Notes: generated from the letters alone by a model not told the origin. Counted from the stretch's first letter, positions 1-17,006 are shown. The stretch: 64,000 nt of DNA from Flammula alnicola (GCA_015499995.1 JADNRV010000003.1:558001-622000), one strand, 5' to 3'. Translations and numbers: made by a program.

Positions 1-2105
1 TGATCTACTTCTGAAAATACATCAAGCATCCAAGTGATGGGAGCACAAGTCGAGACAATATTTGGGAAGATGCACCCAAGAGATTGTCACTACCAAGACA
101 AGATATTTCGGAAACTACTGCGCAAAGATGCATATTCGTCAGCTGGAGCAAAGAAAGCAAAAATAGCTCGACTTATCACCTCTCCTAACCATGTGCCATA
201 AGCATGCCAGCTTTGACAAACTCTCAGATGGAGATGTTTGTTTAGAGAACACAATCTAAAGAGGCCGTCTTGACAAGTGCTGATGACAAGGATGACTAGC
301 CACATTCGATGATGCCTTGTCGGGAGTGTAAACAATGTTAGAATTCACGATTCGATCATGGGAAGATTTAGGTGGTCACTTGTTTCCGCCGGGAACCCTC
401 CAAATGTGAACGAGAATTACGCTACTCACAAATGAATTGTTCCTTGATGGATATGGTATCAGGAAAGGGGTGGATGTTTAATCAGGTTAATCAGGTTACG
501 CACCACGGATGATGACCATCTTGCAGCACCGGGTGACTTTCCAAGTAAGCCGATAATTCAAGTTCCAAAACCAAATCTAAACCGGAGAATGAAAAAAGGG
601 TCACAACAGGGTTGGTGATTTCAAGGTACGGACCAAATTTAGAGTTTAGAAACCAGCCGCCATGTCACGGCATTTCGGCGAGGACCCTTTCTAGAGTGGA
701 ATAGGTTAGAAATTCAAGTTGGCCTTATGGACCCACTGGGGCCACAGGATGATTGGCATGGCAGAACAAGCCGTTGGATATAGCCATGTGTCCTGAACCG
801 CCGGACCGCCGCCTCAGATTTCATATCGCGCCTTGTCGATTGCTAATGCCGCATCCTAAACACAAAAGAAAGTAAATCAAAATTTGGACTCGTTATTATT
901 GTTAATTTTTAGAAACTTACCATGACCACAATTAAAGAAATGTCAGTTGTCGCTGAAACATAACGTATTGTTGTAGGATGATTGCTGTCTGATCGATGAA
1001 AGCTGTTAACTCATCTCCAAGAGACATACATACATTCTGATATTCTGATGATTCTCCACCCTCCCCGAGAGTATTTTGGGGGTGCTGGGCTTGAAAACCG
1101 TCGGCAGGAACAGGGTATAGATTACTCCCGTGGTGGGGCGAATGTTTACCTAGTTCGTTCAGATTTGGGTAAAACAACGCCGCACACCCGGGATTCGGTA
1201 ACGTTATGGACAAGCCAAGGTCGGAAGAGCTGACGTGTTCTCGGAAGCCTTGCAGCTGAGGCTCAAGGAGTTTTGGTGCAACGAGGACACCAACATTGTC
1301 AGATTAATCCGTCTTCTGCCATGATGTTGCTAGTCGGCCGAAAAATCGAACTTGATGCAAGATTGCTCGAACGCGTCCAAGATCATGATATTCCGACCTT
1401 CTTCGGCACAGATTTCCTGTTGCTCGCAGGCCAGTGTCAGAGTGCTGGTTATGTGGAAGTCGAAGCGCGAAGGGTGACCAGACAACCCAATGGTGTCAAA
1501 GAAAGAGAGTTCAGGTAGATGAAGTACTCGGCTAACTCCAAAGAGGCGCAGGGCCAAGCAGTCCGACACCAGCCGACACCTCGGAGACTTCAGGCCAGAG
1601 AGCGAACATGAAGGTTACTGTTGAGCGCTGAGCGCCCATTGTCAATAGCCGGTCATTGTAGCATGTGAACACCGCATCTCGGAGAATGACAGTAGAAGTC
1701 TGCCCATGATGTCGAGAAGGACGAAGCTGATTGTGTCCCAAGAAACTCCGAAGACGTTTTGTGCAGCAAAGAAAGATGGCAGAGGGGTGAAGGTAAAGCC
1801 TCGAGAGGTTCCGACTCGATAATTTTTTCAAAGCGGTTGGGTGTGACGCGAGCGCGAGTGACGGTGACAGGCTAACCGCTGTGTCCAAATGTGGTTACAT
1901 CCCGCTCATCGACCTTCCCTGCTCACTGACCCCTCGACCCATCTTGTTCCCTGTGAAACGATCTGTACATTTCCTAGCCGACGATCGTTTCTCTTTCCTA
2001 TCGCTTGTCCACTGTATTTTTCATCGTGTATCAGGCCATAAACGGGCCCAGGTGGTTCTTTGTCTGATAACACAGCAGTCGCAACTGCCACGAGTTTCGG
2101 GCAAG
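1..2105. other. No gene recognised; upstream spacer
   Basis: I find no convincing coding signal here. The open frames on both strands are short, start with non-ATG codons or show no family resemblance. The last 200 bases are pyrimidine-rich and probably hold the promoter and 5' leader of the gene starting at 2106. A remnant of a degenerate gene cannot be excluded. Confidence 0.4.
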
Positions 2106-3841
2106 ATGTCTGGCTCGTCCTACCGCTTGCAGGCCCCACGACCGCGGCAGGTACCTTCGCCCCTCAACTTCGATAACTCTTTCAAGCCTTCCTCTGTTGC
2201 GAGCAGTCATTACGACTCACAGACTCTCCTGTATGACCTTCCTTCAACTACCTCCATGTCCCCTCCTCCTACAAGTCCAAGATCGGCTGGACGCATGATT
2301 TCACCCTCTTCTCCTTCGTTTCCGGGTCGCTCCATGGGCACGAGAAATGGTAGACCAACACCTCCACCGAGCAGCCGAAACAGATCCGCGACACCTTCCC
2401 GAGTAGCGTCGAGCGACCTTGAATTATTCGCAGAATATTGTCGGTCTTGGTGAGTCTGGCAGCCCAAATTTCAAATGATCTTTACTGAGCCGACGTTAGG
2501 TATTACTGTCAAGATGACAATTCTGGTCGCCTTATGACACAAACTCTCGCCACCCTACCTCCTTCACAGCGTGCCCCCTTTTCTCGAATACAAGCTTCAA
2601 TTAGATCAGCATATCACCGTTCCGTGAACGCACGTAAACATGCTGAATTTCAAGCCCATCTCAGCGCTACCACTCCTGGAGGCTCCTTGATGCCTCATGC
2701 CAGAGCAAACCCGCGCGAAACGGCTGCACAGAAAGGTATGTCAAATTACTTTGACTATTGTCACTCGTCCTTGACCTTTTTGTTCAATGTAGAACGCTAT
2801 GAACGAATGGAACGATTCATACGTAATTGGTGCAATGTGGGCATGCCCGGTACCAAACCATTTTTCGAGGCGTAAGTATGGCGCCCGCTTTTTACCGACA
2901 TTTAATTTATATTTTATGATTCGACAGCCTGTGGGCCGTAATGCGATTGCAGGTCATTCCAGAGAATCTTGGTGGTGCAGGAGGCAATCGAATTGAATGG
3001 GAATTCGATGATGCCGTCTTCAAAGAAGCTGCGTATGTGCCCGAGTGCATCGAATCTTTTCTGAAGTTTGGACTCACGCTCATTCTATATTTTATGTAGT
3101 GGGAAGGACTTTATGCTCGAAGCAATTGATCTCCTCAAAGGAGTCCGTGTTTCTCATGCTACATGGAGACCAACCTATATCTAACTATACATGATTCAGG
3201 TACTAGCATTTGAAGAAGCACCTTCGCTGAGGATCCCGGCCTCCACATATGGATACAGGAAAGACTCCAGCTTACCACAAATACATTCTCGCGCACAATC
3301 ACAGCCATTACCTTCTCATCAGAAAAAAACTGAAAACACCTCCGTTGTGCAACCAAAGCGCCCCCGAGCACCGAGCGACCCGTTCTTAGACGCTCCCCAT
3401 TCTCGATCCCTTGGATCCTCGTCTCATTCCCCCAACGCAGAGTCTCTTCTCACGTCTTCAGGTGCAGATGGTGAAGAACCTCCGAGTCCTGTGGCCCCCT
3501 ATGGAGACTTTCCAATGTCTCCTACCCATGGAGAAGTTACACTCGACGATGCTGACGAGCAGTACCTCCGAGTATGGACCTCTCCTGATCTGTCGAATCC
3601 TGAACTCCTCCGACTTCTGGAGCTCTTTCCTGTATTTGTCTCCCGACGTCCCTTGCCTCGTTTTCCGGTGCCTCATTCCCGGCACGTGGACATCGAGGAG
3701 GGTGAAGATGAAGGGCTCGAGGGAAGGCAAATCCAATTTGGGACAGGATCAATGTGGGTCAGCTCGAAGCAGCGCAGTGATGCGTGGGAAGGCGGCTGGT
3801 GGACAAGATTCATCGCCTGGTGGAGGAGGCTCTTTTGCTAA
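2106..3841 (+). CDS. Conserved fungal protein of unknown function, W-rich C-terminus
   Basis: I do not recognise the family. The ATG at 2106 opens a Ser/Pro-rich disordered region of about 115 residues. Splicing then joins five further segments through consensus GT-AG introns (first donor at 2450). The middle is a compact, probably folded domain of about 150 residues containing ERYERMERFIRNWCNV and LWAVMRLQVIPENLGGAGGN. A second Ser/Pro-rich linker follows, then an acidic stretch. The protein ends in a tail with six tryptophans in about 22 residues (WEGGWWTRFIAWWRRLFC), basic and amphipathic, which could lie on a membrane. All exons join in frame to the TAA at 3839-3841. Arrangement and intron structure show a real gene; function is open. 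Confidence 0.75.
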
Positions 3842-6306
3842 CCCATTTCCGTTTTTCCCCCGTGCTATGCAGCATTTCTATCATATGGACCTCCATATCT
3901 ATGGCTGGACACCCGTCATCCCCTTTACGTCCACGACAGTCAATCGGATTTTCCCCCCTTTGCTCGCATCCAGAACCTAGCGGACATTGACGCTCATTAC
4001 ACATACCCATCTGCATTTCCCAAGAGATAAACGTCCCATCACCATCTACAGTAGTTCAGGTATCTAGGACATTATTCAAAGCACTCGACCTTGATCTTCG
4101 CTGAGTTACATTCCATAGGGCTCCTACCCACCGGATTCTATAAATTCTATTCCAACGGGTTTACGGAATAGACATTTCCTGGAACAAATGAACCTGGTCC
4201 GGAAACACGCTCACTTGTCTTCAGAATATCCTTGTTCTCATCTGGCCTGTCCATTTGGCGTGATTTCGTCATGATATCGTAGCATGTTGGTAAAATTTGG
4301 TTGTGTTGCGAGTGCTCTAAGTATGTCCAGGAACTGCGTACTACGGAGCACATGGCCTAATGCGTTCCCACCTATGTATGCCTCGAGCATCTCAGCCACA
4401 TCTTTGGACATCGGTTACTTTATAATCGATTTTCAACACTTGCTACCGGCGACCGCAGTGGCTATCTATGCGGCCAGTGAACGGCCCGACAATTTTTTGA
4501 TGGGCACTCTGCCGTGTATCGAATGGGCGACTTCCGTATATGTAAACCCGATGGAACTCACTTATTTGAATGAACTCAAGATCACTAAGTCGTCCGCACC
4601 CGCTTACCCAGAAAAGCAAGAGAAACGTGGCTATAGACCCAGGTACTAGGTACGGTACCTGCAAGTTGGTTCGACGGTAGAATATGGTGAGCACATTCGC
4701 AAGTTATATTTAGATGTTCTTATCTGATACAACCATGAAGAGTCCGGCATCCGGGATCAGCACTTTGGCCAACCTCTACTGGCGTTATATCAGAAGAACA
4801 TCACGAATGCTTAACTTCATTTCCTCAGGTATGTGCTTGCCGGATTTTATTTTCAAGTGACTCAAGGTTGTAATGTCACGAAAGTATGTAGATCAACTTT
4901 GAAACAGGCTGCTCGCTTTCGCAGACGCACCAGTCCACCCCTCCCTCGATTGTCAATTAATGTCGCATATAAACTGACGTAACAGAACAAATGTCGCTCG
5001 ATAACGGTGTTTGATATCAGTGACAATACCCGGTACTTGCATGGACTCTAGATCTCCTGAGTATTTTCTGGAGAAAGGGCAATTAAGATTTTGTAAGTAA
5101 GTATTCCGTGTAGGCGTGGAGCCAAAATCTCGCATGGACTGTGAATCATGGTTACTTTCTGCTGCGCCCTGACATGCAACGCCGCAATAAATACCACGCG
5201 GGACCATCATCCTGATACTTCAAGTTAAACGAAAAAATTCAATCGAGGATCAATCTGCAAAAGCTAGATCTCCCTCCTGTCGCGATTTCACAAATACCAA
5301 TAGATATCAATTAAATAGTTGAAATAACCGATGTAATAATGGTTGATAATGCAAGAAATTTAAAGAGCTTGAGTGCGTATTTTTTGGGGGTGAAATACTT
5401 GGTGAAATACCGATCCAATCTCAGTGTGCTTACACGTAGTACAGACTCAAGACGCACTATCTGTTTATCTGTAGGCCGATTAAATCCCCAGGGTAGCAAC
5501 GGTGCACTTGAGAACCAGTTCTCTGACTTCATCAACCCTTTCACCTCTTCAGCCTATCATATAATCAAATGAGACGATAAAACGACCGAACGATTGGCCC
5601 CGTTTTCGAATGTTTTTGAGTTTTAGTTCCAAAGAGTATGTAATTGACGGGAGCATTACTTGTCGATTTTACGTCCAAGTCAGGGCAACGCAAGAGCGCT
5701 GGATTGCACTGTGCAACAGAAATTTCAGCTGATTGAAGATCCGTCAGATTTTTATACATGCACTCTATCTCCTTGACGGTTACACGAAAGATTTGGGGCA
5801 GATTCGGAGAGAGGCGCAACCCCAGGAAGTTTCGAATTCTTGACCGTGCTACGCCTCTATCTTCCACCAATTATCTCCAGAATGCCCAGTATTCTGTCTT
5901 CATTGACAAGATGAAAACGCCAGCTATACCAAATAACTATTATAAAATTCACTAGCCAAATCATGGTGAATAAGTCTTACAAGTAGTACAAAGTTTGAGA
6001 ACGATATCCAGTAACAACGGTTGGTTAGTTGACTGCACACCCGGGGTTTTCTATGTTACATCAAGTTGTAGAAAAATATAAGTAAGTGGAGCGTGTCGAT
6101 TCATATGGTTACAATGGTACTAATCCTGAACGGAAACGAAAAAGGAAACAGTGGGCAGCATTGTTTCGAGGGTAATAGGCCCGCTTCGCGAAAAAGTCAT
6201 ATTTTCATTTTTCGTATAAATCAATAATTTCTTCGAGAGCTCTCTCTCTGGCTTTCAGGCTGTCATGATTTAAAATATCATAATTCAAACGCATACGTAA
6301 ACTTTT
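3842..6306. other. Gene-poor AT-rich interval
   Basis: About 2.5 kb without a gene I can support. Open frames such as 4284-4649 (+) and 5565-5870 (-) lack ATG-initiated, family-like or spliceable structure. The part from about 5200 to 6300 is visibly richer in A and T than the neighbouring genes. It may hold a decayed gene or transposon, but I see no terminal repeats or transposase motif. Confidence 0.4.
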
Positions 6307-7195
6307 TTATTCAACATACCGTTCAATTTCCTTCTCTAAATCAATGATCTTCTTAGCCTTGATATCGCGGCTTCTTTCTGCTGCCTTCTTCTTCCTCTCA
6401 AGTTTGTGTATGAAGTCCGGAACGTCTTTAAGACGGAGGATCAGGTCGCAGATACCGTCCGTTGTTAGATTTTCAACATTTCCCCCTCTCGACGTCTCTT
6501 GAGGACTTGCGCCTGAGAGGTACGACTGTTCAAGAGTTTGTGACCATTCACGAAATGGTTCGTCGATCAAAGGTTCAAGAGACCTACTGGAGTGTTTGGG
6601 GCGTTCCGGTTTCCCGGGACTGCGAGGTCTGAGGAAATGGGAGGAGAGGCCCTTGTAAAGATGGAAACCTTCTCGTGTGATCGAGGAGGCGTTCGAGGAG
6701 ACCAATATTTTTCCGACCTATCCTCGTTATCTATTTGTGACAAATTTAAAGGCTTGAGTACGACACGGACTCAACGACTCTGAGCACTCACAGGCAGGTT
6801 TCAATGTATTGTGGAAGGAGGGTTCACCATCACTTTCATGGTCATTATTAGAGTTCTGAGAAAAGGAGAGGCAATTTTCTGAGGGAATTTTGATAACCTT
6901 AGCCTTTTTTTGGCTCCCTGTGGATGTTAGATACTCTTCATTGTCTCTGGGCCCGTCTGCGGCAGAAAAGGTCCTTTTCGGCGGTTGCGCAGGAGTGGGG
7001 GATGACGGATGTTCGAGATGGTGTTGAGATTGAGAAGACTTCTGGGATTGTGGCGTGAGAGGTAGGTTATTGCGGGGTACAAGATCCAATTGATCTTGCC
7101 AAGCTAGTACGCGATAAGAGTGGCGCAACTTCAGAAAACCAACAGAAAACGTCTTTCAATTGGCTGGCTCCAAGAACGTACCGAAGAAATCGCAT
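6307..7195 (-). CDS. Small coiled-coil protein of unknown function
   Basis: Three exons can be joined in frame: one ending at 6792, one at 6730-6588 and one at 6525-6307, with donors GTGAGT and GTAGGT. The first part is Ser/Gln/Pro-rich and disordered. The second holds several Ser/Thr-Pro pairs that could be kinase sites. The last about 70 residues predict a helix and coiled coil with the basic-acidic run KLERKKKAAERSRDIKAKK and end in ERYVE. The start is uncertain: an ATG at 7195 followed by a short intron is the nearest candidate, but its phase fits only with a weak donor. Family not recognised. A scaffold or nuclear protein is plausible but is inference only. Confidence 0.55.
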
Positions 7196-7933
7196 TGTAG
7201 GCTCCGGTCTAAAGCGCATCTATAGAATTCGCTAGACAGAAAACCCGCTAAGTATCACATCACCGTGCCCTCCGCTGACATCAATATCACGTACCGGCCA
7301 ACATTCGGGGACTTCTGATTTTTTGTGGTCAGAAGTCGAGCCTCAATGTCATGCTTGCACTTTGGAGGGTTGACGTTACTCTCGTGTTGATCCATGTAGA
7401 ACAGCTGTTGCTAAAGAATGTACTAAGCAAAGGCGTTTCAATACTGTATGACGTTCTTGTCTCGTTCTGGATCCAAGCCGGGTACACATGGCAAATCGGC
7501 GTACACAAAGAGGACGAGCCAAACGGTATACACCTCAACACCGTAGAGAGCTTCTTCTCAAACTTGTATTGTAACAAGGATTTGATGTCATATTTACCTC
7601 GATAATACAGTGGACAAGCGTCCTAGTATCGCTAAACTTTGACGGAAAATATCATAAAATTCAAGTTATCCAATGTTTAAACGAAGCATAGACTTCAGCT
7701 TCAAGCTTCAGGGCTGACCTGTCTATGCCGCACGTTCTGAATAAAAAGGAGCCTTCAACTGGAGATTGAATTTGCTGAAGTGCACTGTGCTGAAGCCTGT
7801 TCAGTGTTGATGGCAGACACCTGGAGGCTTCGGCAAACTCCTTTGCACTCGTAATCGTCCAAGAATAGAATACAGGTTCTTTGCGCTCTGAAGAGTCTGA
7901 ACTTCTTAGCTTGTATTCATAAATTTCGACACC
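7196..7933. other. Intergenic region, no gene recognised
   Basis: Between two divergently oriented genes. An 84-residue ATG frame at 7351-7605 (+) exists, but it has no family resemblance and overlaps an equally long frame on the other strand, so I do not call it. The region probably carries both promoters. Confidence 0.35.
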
Positions 7934-8494
7934 ATGGCTGCAGAAAATACAACAAAAGTCCAAGTGAAGATCTTGGGAGCTAGCGACCCGTCCTTGCCTC
8001 CCCTTGTACTGCAAATAACACAGATGGTAGATACTTATATGCTTTGGATTGGTGCCGCGGAGAGCAAAACAAGTTTTGGAAACGGCGAACAAGCGGTCCT
8101 CGGCGGGAAGTTATGCAAGGATTGGGCGTGCGCCATGCCACCTAGAGTCGTAGGTCTTCTGTCTGATGCGGCATAAATCGGAGAATACGAGCTGAAACGT
8201 TGGAATGGTAGTCCGGCGGTCCTTCCGCAGCGACATCTTTATTTCGATCATCAAGTTCAGACGTTGCTTTACCAATGGCGCAACGTTTAGGTAAGGCGGG
8301 AGTCGCGCCGATGTTTCACAAAAGATCCTAATCGTTGTGTTGTAGCGAAGCGTTTTCAGAAGCAGATCTTTTTGTCAGTGGACATCCCCGCTGGATTTGT
8401 TTCACTGGGACAAGGCCAAAAGCTCGTTTTGGATGCCGAAAAAGGGATTGTTGCGACATTAAAAGAGATAGAGGAAGGTACAGCATCGAAATAA
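7934..8494 (+). CDS. Proteasome assembly chaperone 4 (PSMG4/Poc4-like)
   Basis: Three exons (7934-8153, 8231-8290, 8346-8494) splice to a 142-residue protein, the usual size of PAC4. The conserved core is visible: VDTYMLWIGAA matches the strand that in human PSMG4 reads TDSLFLWVG. Then come TSLFRSSSSD, MAQRLAKRFQKQIFLSVDIP and a C-terminal helix. Family members pair with PAC3 and help build the alpha ring of the 20S proteasome in the cytosol. The first donor (GTCTTC) is weak, but it restores the family's sequence across the junction, as does the phase of the second intron. The gene is easily missed because each exon is short. Assignment rests on pattern similarity only. Confidence 0.72.
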
Positions 8495-8965
8495 CACGAT
8501 ACTGAACAGCAGAATGGCGAGCGGGGGGGTCTAGGACGTCTGCTGAGGAACAGATAACCTATTTTTGTATGTGTCACATGGATTGAACTGGTAAATTCGC
8601 CTTGAAGATAATCGATGGAGGAGGACTGGTGTATCGCCGTCGTCATGCAGAAAAGTTGGTAGCATCGATGAGTAGAAAATAAGAGAATGTTACCAAGAGT
8701 TGGATAGGCTCGGCGCAGGGCGAGACGGTGGTTGAGGAGGATATCGGTGGCACATCGATTACCAACCCTGAACCCCTTACATATTGGCACAGCTCTTGAC
8801 CGCCATCTGCCAAATTCAACCGCTCACAAGCTCTGAACTCAACTACGTCTCTCTTCTTCACATCCTCGTCGTTGTTTGCCCAGCGGCCTTGTGTCCACCG
8901 GTAAGAGAGACGAGTCTGATTCGCAGACAACAAACATCAGCGATTGTTACGGGGCAGTCAGAAAC
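8495..8965. other. YAK1 upstream region and 5' leader
   Basis: 471 bases between the chaperone stop and the YAK1 ATG. The stretch just before 8966 is rich in short open frames but contains no supported gene. It must hold the terminator of the upstream gene and the YAK1 promoter. Confidence 0.4.
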
Positions 8966-13155
<4,190 letters not shown>

Positions 13156-13443
13156 TCAGCCCAAGGTCTCCCTTTTTACTTGAAATTCTTCATCGATACA
13201 CTGCATTCGCCCCAATTCTTGCCAGCTGTTCATTTGCAATGTGCCCAACAATTCACTTTTCTACATGCAACTCACATGTGTTTCAACGAAGCCGTTGTCT
13301 ATCTAACTCCCCTCTAAGTTGTACGATGGACTGTCACAGTTTGTACGAAGTACAAAAACTTGATGTTTGATGCCATTCCGTTTCGTTCATGTCTTTCTTC
13401 TATATATCCGTTGATCGATGACAAATGCATGGATACTCTGTGA

Positions 13444-14489
13444 TTAGAGTCTCGCGAACTTCTCTTCGATTTCCCAAGCACCTCCCCAATAGTGGATATG
13501 GCATTTGAGTCCCTTGCTTTCGCCTTCTTTCTCAATCCTCTTTTGCAGTCCTCGGCTTGTCCTACAAAACACAGTATCGTGGCTGATAGTTGTGCATTGC
13601 CTTCAGTAGAAATTATTTGAAATTAGGCTGGATCTACTCACCTGCTTAAACGCAGAATTGGGCAGAAATCGTTGGTCCCATCGCCTACGTATGCGATGTG
13701 ATCAAACTCGACTCCCTTTCGAGAAAGGAAGGCTTCCAACTCGTCCCCTGGAAGATTTTTCATTGAAAATTAGAGAGGGATTGCGTGACGATTTAAGACT
13801 TACCTTTACACATGTTGGGACTGCAGCCAACTTCACAGCTGTGTTGTGGGCCTTCCGGGTCCACTCTTCGTCTAAGTTTTAGCAAACCTGAGGGATCCCA
13901 TTCAGCTGGATTCGTAATAACCTCCTCGAATAAGTCTTGGAGGCCTTTCGACTGTGCACACTGTATTAGTCGGGCGTATCTGGCGGAATAGCTAGGAACA
14001 TACCTTCAAGATCGTCGAGATAAATATCGAGTTGGCATTGGACAGACATAAAAATGTTGTTTCGCCCTTTTCTTTGAGCCCAGTCACTGCCCTGACCATT
14101 GCCGGGTGCTAAAATAGACATCAGTTGCTGAAACGACTGTTCTATGTTCAAAGGAACAGACGAAAGGCATAGTTTCGAGAGCGCGGATTATCTGTTCCTT
14201 CGTGACTGAGCGACTATGCGCCTCTCGCAAAGATTGAGCCCTTGACCTTTGTAAATGAGGCTAGTCGCATTCGTTGTATCATTACTTACACAAGATCAGT
14301 CCACTGGATCTCGTCTTTCAACGTTTTCATTTTTCGACGAAGATCGGGGGCCAGGACTTCGAAGATCCATCTATCTGTGTCCTGGTCGGCCATGGACCTT
14401 GCGAAACTGTTAAAGGGGCGACACTATCACGAAAACAGTGCATACCAATCGAAGTCGAACACGACAAGCTGCTTCTTTCCTTGACTCAT
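13444..14489 (-). CDS. HAD-superfamily phosphatase, PHOSPHO/pyridoxal-phosphate phosphatase type
   Basis: The spliced protein begins MSQGKKQLVVFDFDWS, giving HAD motif I as DFDWS with the nucleophile and acid/base aspartates. Motif II is LCLSNANS. Motif III/IV is YVGDGTNDFCPILRLS, which binds Mg2+. It ends in HYWGGAWEIEEKFARL. This arrangement (DxDWS plus GDGxNDFCP) is that of the PHOSPHO1/PHOSPHO2 family (Pfam Put_Phosphatase), small soluble enzymes of about 250 residues acting on pyridoxal phosphate or phosphocholine/phosphoethanolamine. The substrate here cannot be read from sequence. At least five short introns; junctions were placed by keeping the family motifs in frame. Its ATG lies 127 bp from that of TFB1 on the other strand. 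Confidence 0.85.
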
Positions 14490-14616
14490 GGCAGCAAGAG
14501 GAGTGAAATGATATTAAAAAAAAGAGCCTGACCGAGATAATAGATTAGATTTCGGAAGGGAGATTGGATTACATAATATGTAGGTGAGCCGTTAGCGAGG
14601 GACTTGTCTTGCTTTT
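14490..14616. promoter_or_regulatory. Divergent promoter, HAD phosphatase / TFB1
   Basis: Only 127 bases separate the two start codons of oppositely transcribed genes, so control elements must be shared or overlapping. No TATA box or known motif stands out. Confidence 0.5.
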
Positions 14617-17006
14617 ATGCCTACCACGGTGTGCACAGCGAAGGCGTCTTGCAAGAAATTGCCAGGCTTGCTAGAGCTAACAGACACACATCTGCAATGG
14701 ACTCAGGATGGAAAGAAAGCACCCTCAATACGCGTGCCATACGCTGAGGCGGCATGTTAGTCGGTTCTTTGTCCTATTTTATTCCTCTTGTCTTCGTCGG
14801 TGGCTCACCAATACACTATAGCTCTTTTCTGCAGCAAAGAGGGTGCTGCTCAGGTTAGACTAAAAGTGTCGCTCGTTGGAGATGACACAGGCCACAACTT
14901 CACTTTCACGTCCCCCCAACCTGTGGCAATTAGCGAGCGCGAAAAGTTCAAACAGGAGCTCACGTCCATCATAAGTCGCAACAGAAGCGCGTCAGACAAT
15001 CTCCCCAGACCCAATGTGCCTCCAATCAATACTAGCAATAGTCTCCCCGTTTCTGCTGCCCCAACACCGGCAGCACTGACCCCAAAGCCGGCAGTCACCC
15101 CATCGCGCCCGTCTGTTTCCAGAGCTGCTTCTGTCGCCAGCGAAAGGCGTGGAACCCCAGTCATTGCAGGAAACGATCCTGCCAGTGAATTTCGACTACG
15201 AAAGAAGGTTCTTATGAGCAATCCGGAGTTGGGAGCACTGCACAGGGACCTAGTCATGACTGGGCAGATCACTGAAGCAGAATTCTGGGACGGTCGCGAG
15301 GTATGGGGTGGACGATTCTTATTAGATATTTATTGACTATTGACTTGGAATACAGCACCTGATCCTGGCTGAGGCTGCTACGGAAGCCCAGAAGAAGGGC
15401 AAGCCGGGCCAACTTGTCGATCCTCGTCCGGAGGCGGTCGAAGGAGGCGAAATCAAGATTCGGATAACACCACAGCTTGTCCATGATATCTTTGATGAAT
15501 ACCCTATCGTAGCTAAAGCTTACAGCGAAAACGTTCCTAACAAAGTACGCTATTTCCATAATCCTCAGATTAAAGATGAACAATTAAACAAACCAAATGA
15601 AGCTTTCGGAGGAACAATTTTGGAAACGATACTTCCAATCCAAACTTTTCAATGCTCATCGGGCCTCCATTCGGTCGTCCGCATCCCAACATGTTGTTAA
15701 GGATGATCCCATTTTCGATAAATACTTGGAAAGAGATGACGATGGTGTGTTCTTCCTACTCCATACATTATTTACCTGCTTCATGGCATGTTATCCTAGA
15801 GCTGGAACCAAGGCGCCAACGAAATGAACAAGTCGACGTATTCATCGACCTTGCAGCGACATTGGAAGACCATGATGAGGTATGATACTTTTGTTTGCCT
15901 CTACTAACTCTGATCCTTATCTCTTTTAGACCGGAAATGAGAGAGACGTCACGATGCGAGCTGGAAGACAAAAAGCTGCCCTGCCACTCATTAGAAAGTT
16001 CAATGAACATTCTGAACGATTACTCAACTCTGCCCTGCAAGTTGCCTTTTTATTGCCGGTGTGAGCGCAGATCTCATCTCTCGTCATTGCAGGGGACAAG
16101 TCCCACCAGCGAAACGGCGTCGATTGGATCATGGTGATGTGGGTCTGACTCACTTGTTAATCAACAATCCTTTCTGAATTTCCAATAGGATGTTTTTGAC
16201 ATTGATGATTTGCACGATTCGGAAGCTTCGAGCGGAATCGTTCTCGAGATGCAAGACAGGCAACGCTACTTCGAGGGCCGAATGAGTAATGCAAACGAGG
16301 AGGCCTCAGAACCTGTATGTGATAGACCTGGTCCTATAATTACCGCATCCTTAGCCTTTCAAACAGAAATTGGATCCAGCGTTCGTGACGCGAGAGGCAA
16401 GGGCAAGCTTGCAGAACTGGGAAGTTCGACTGTCTCAGGCATGCATCCCGTTTTCCCTTGTACATAATACCTTGTTCTCACCGAGCAACTGTAGCTCAAG
16501 ATCGAGCGCAAAGCCGGCGATGCGGCCCTGATTTCAATGACCCAAAATGTAGCGAATCGCCTCGATGTGAGGTCTAGGAAAAGTAGGTAGTTCAACATAC
16601 CTATTCTAATAATTAGCTGATTGTCCGAAGATGAGATTCCAGATGGACTGTTTAGACAAATGACGACGTGCCAAACCGCCGCCAACGAATTCCTTCGACA
16701 ATTCTGGCTAGCAACATACCCCCCACTTGGTGAAGTCGAAACGGCCGCTTCTCCGACGCCGGCACAGAGGGCAGTCAAGGCTGCTAAAATGATAGGATAT
16801 ATATCAAAAACTCACGAAAAAGTGCTTGCACTGGTGCAAACCGCAGCACAGCATGGTATCGACCCAACTCGTGTAGAGAGTGTGAGTCTCTTATTGTGAT
16901 CTCCTGACTGGCATGTGCTAACTGCTTCCAGGCCCTGAAACCTGTGGTTCAAGCGTCAGAGCGGGCACTCGCTTTTTATCGCAATAAAAAGCCCTCTAAA
17001 GCATAA
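14617..17006 (+). CDS. TFB1: TFIIH core subunit Tfb1/p62
   Basis: The first exon from ATG 14617 joins at 14755/14822 to give an N-terminal PH/PTB-like domain (LLELTDTHLQWTQDGKK, then LFCSKEGAAQVRLKVSL). Two BSD domains follow: one with NPELGALHRDLVMTGQIT and EFWDGRE, and one with LSEEQFWKRYFQSKLF. The C-terminal half has the helical region typical of p62, with RYFEGRMSNANEE, and ends in ASERALAFYRNKKPSKA. In yeast and human this subunit is the scaffold of TFIIH. Its PH domain contacts activators and repair factors such as XPC/Rad4, and it binds the XPD helicase. About nine small introns; all junctions I checked keep the frame, so no lesion is seen. Confidence 0.92.

Noticed and set aside
1532..1888. 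Minus-strand open frame of 118 codons near the left end
   Set aside because: Begins with TTG, has no ATG near, no family resemblance and no convincing splice partners.
4284..4649. Plus-strand open frame of 121 codons
   Set aside because: No recognisable domain, unusual composition and no splice structure; likely chance in an AT-rich block.
7351..7605. 84-codon ATG frame upstream of the PSMG4-like gene
   Set aside because: An equally long frame overlaps it on the other strand and neither resembles a protein family.
7661..8092. 143-codon minus-strand frame over the PSMG4-like first exon
   Set aside because: It is the antisense shadow of a spliced coding gene that matches a known family.
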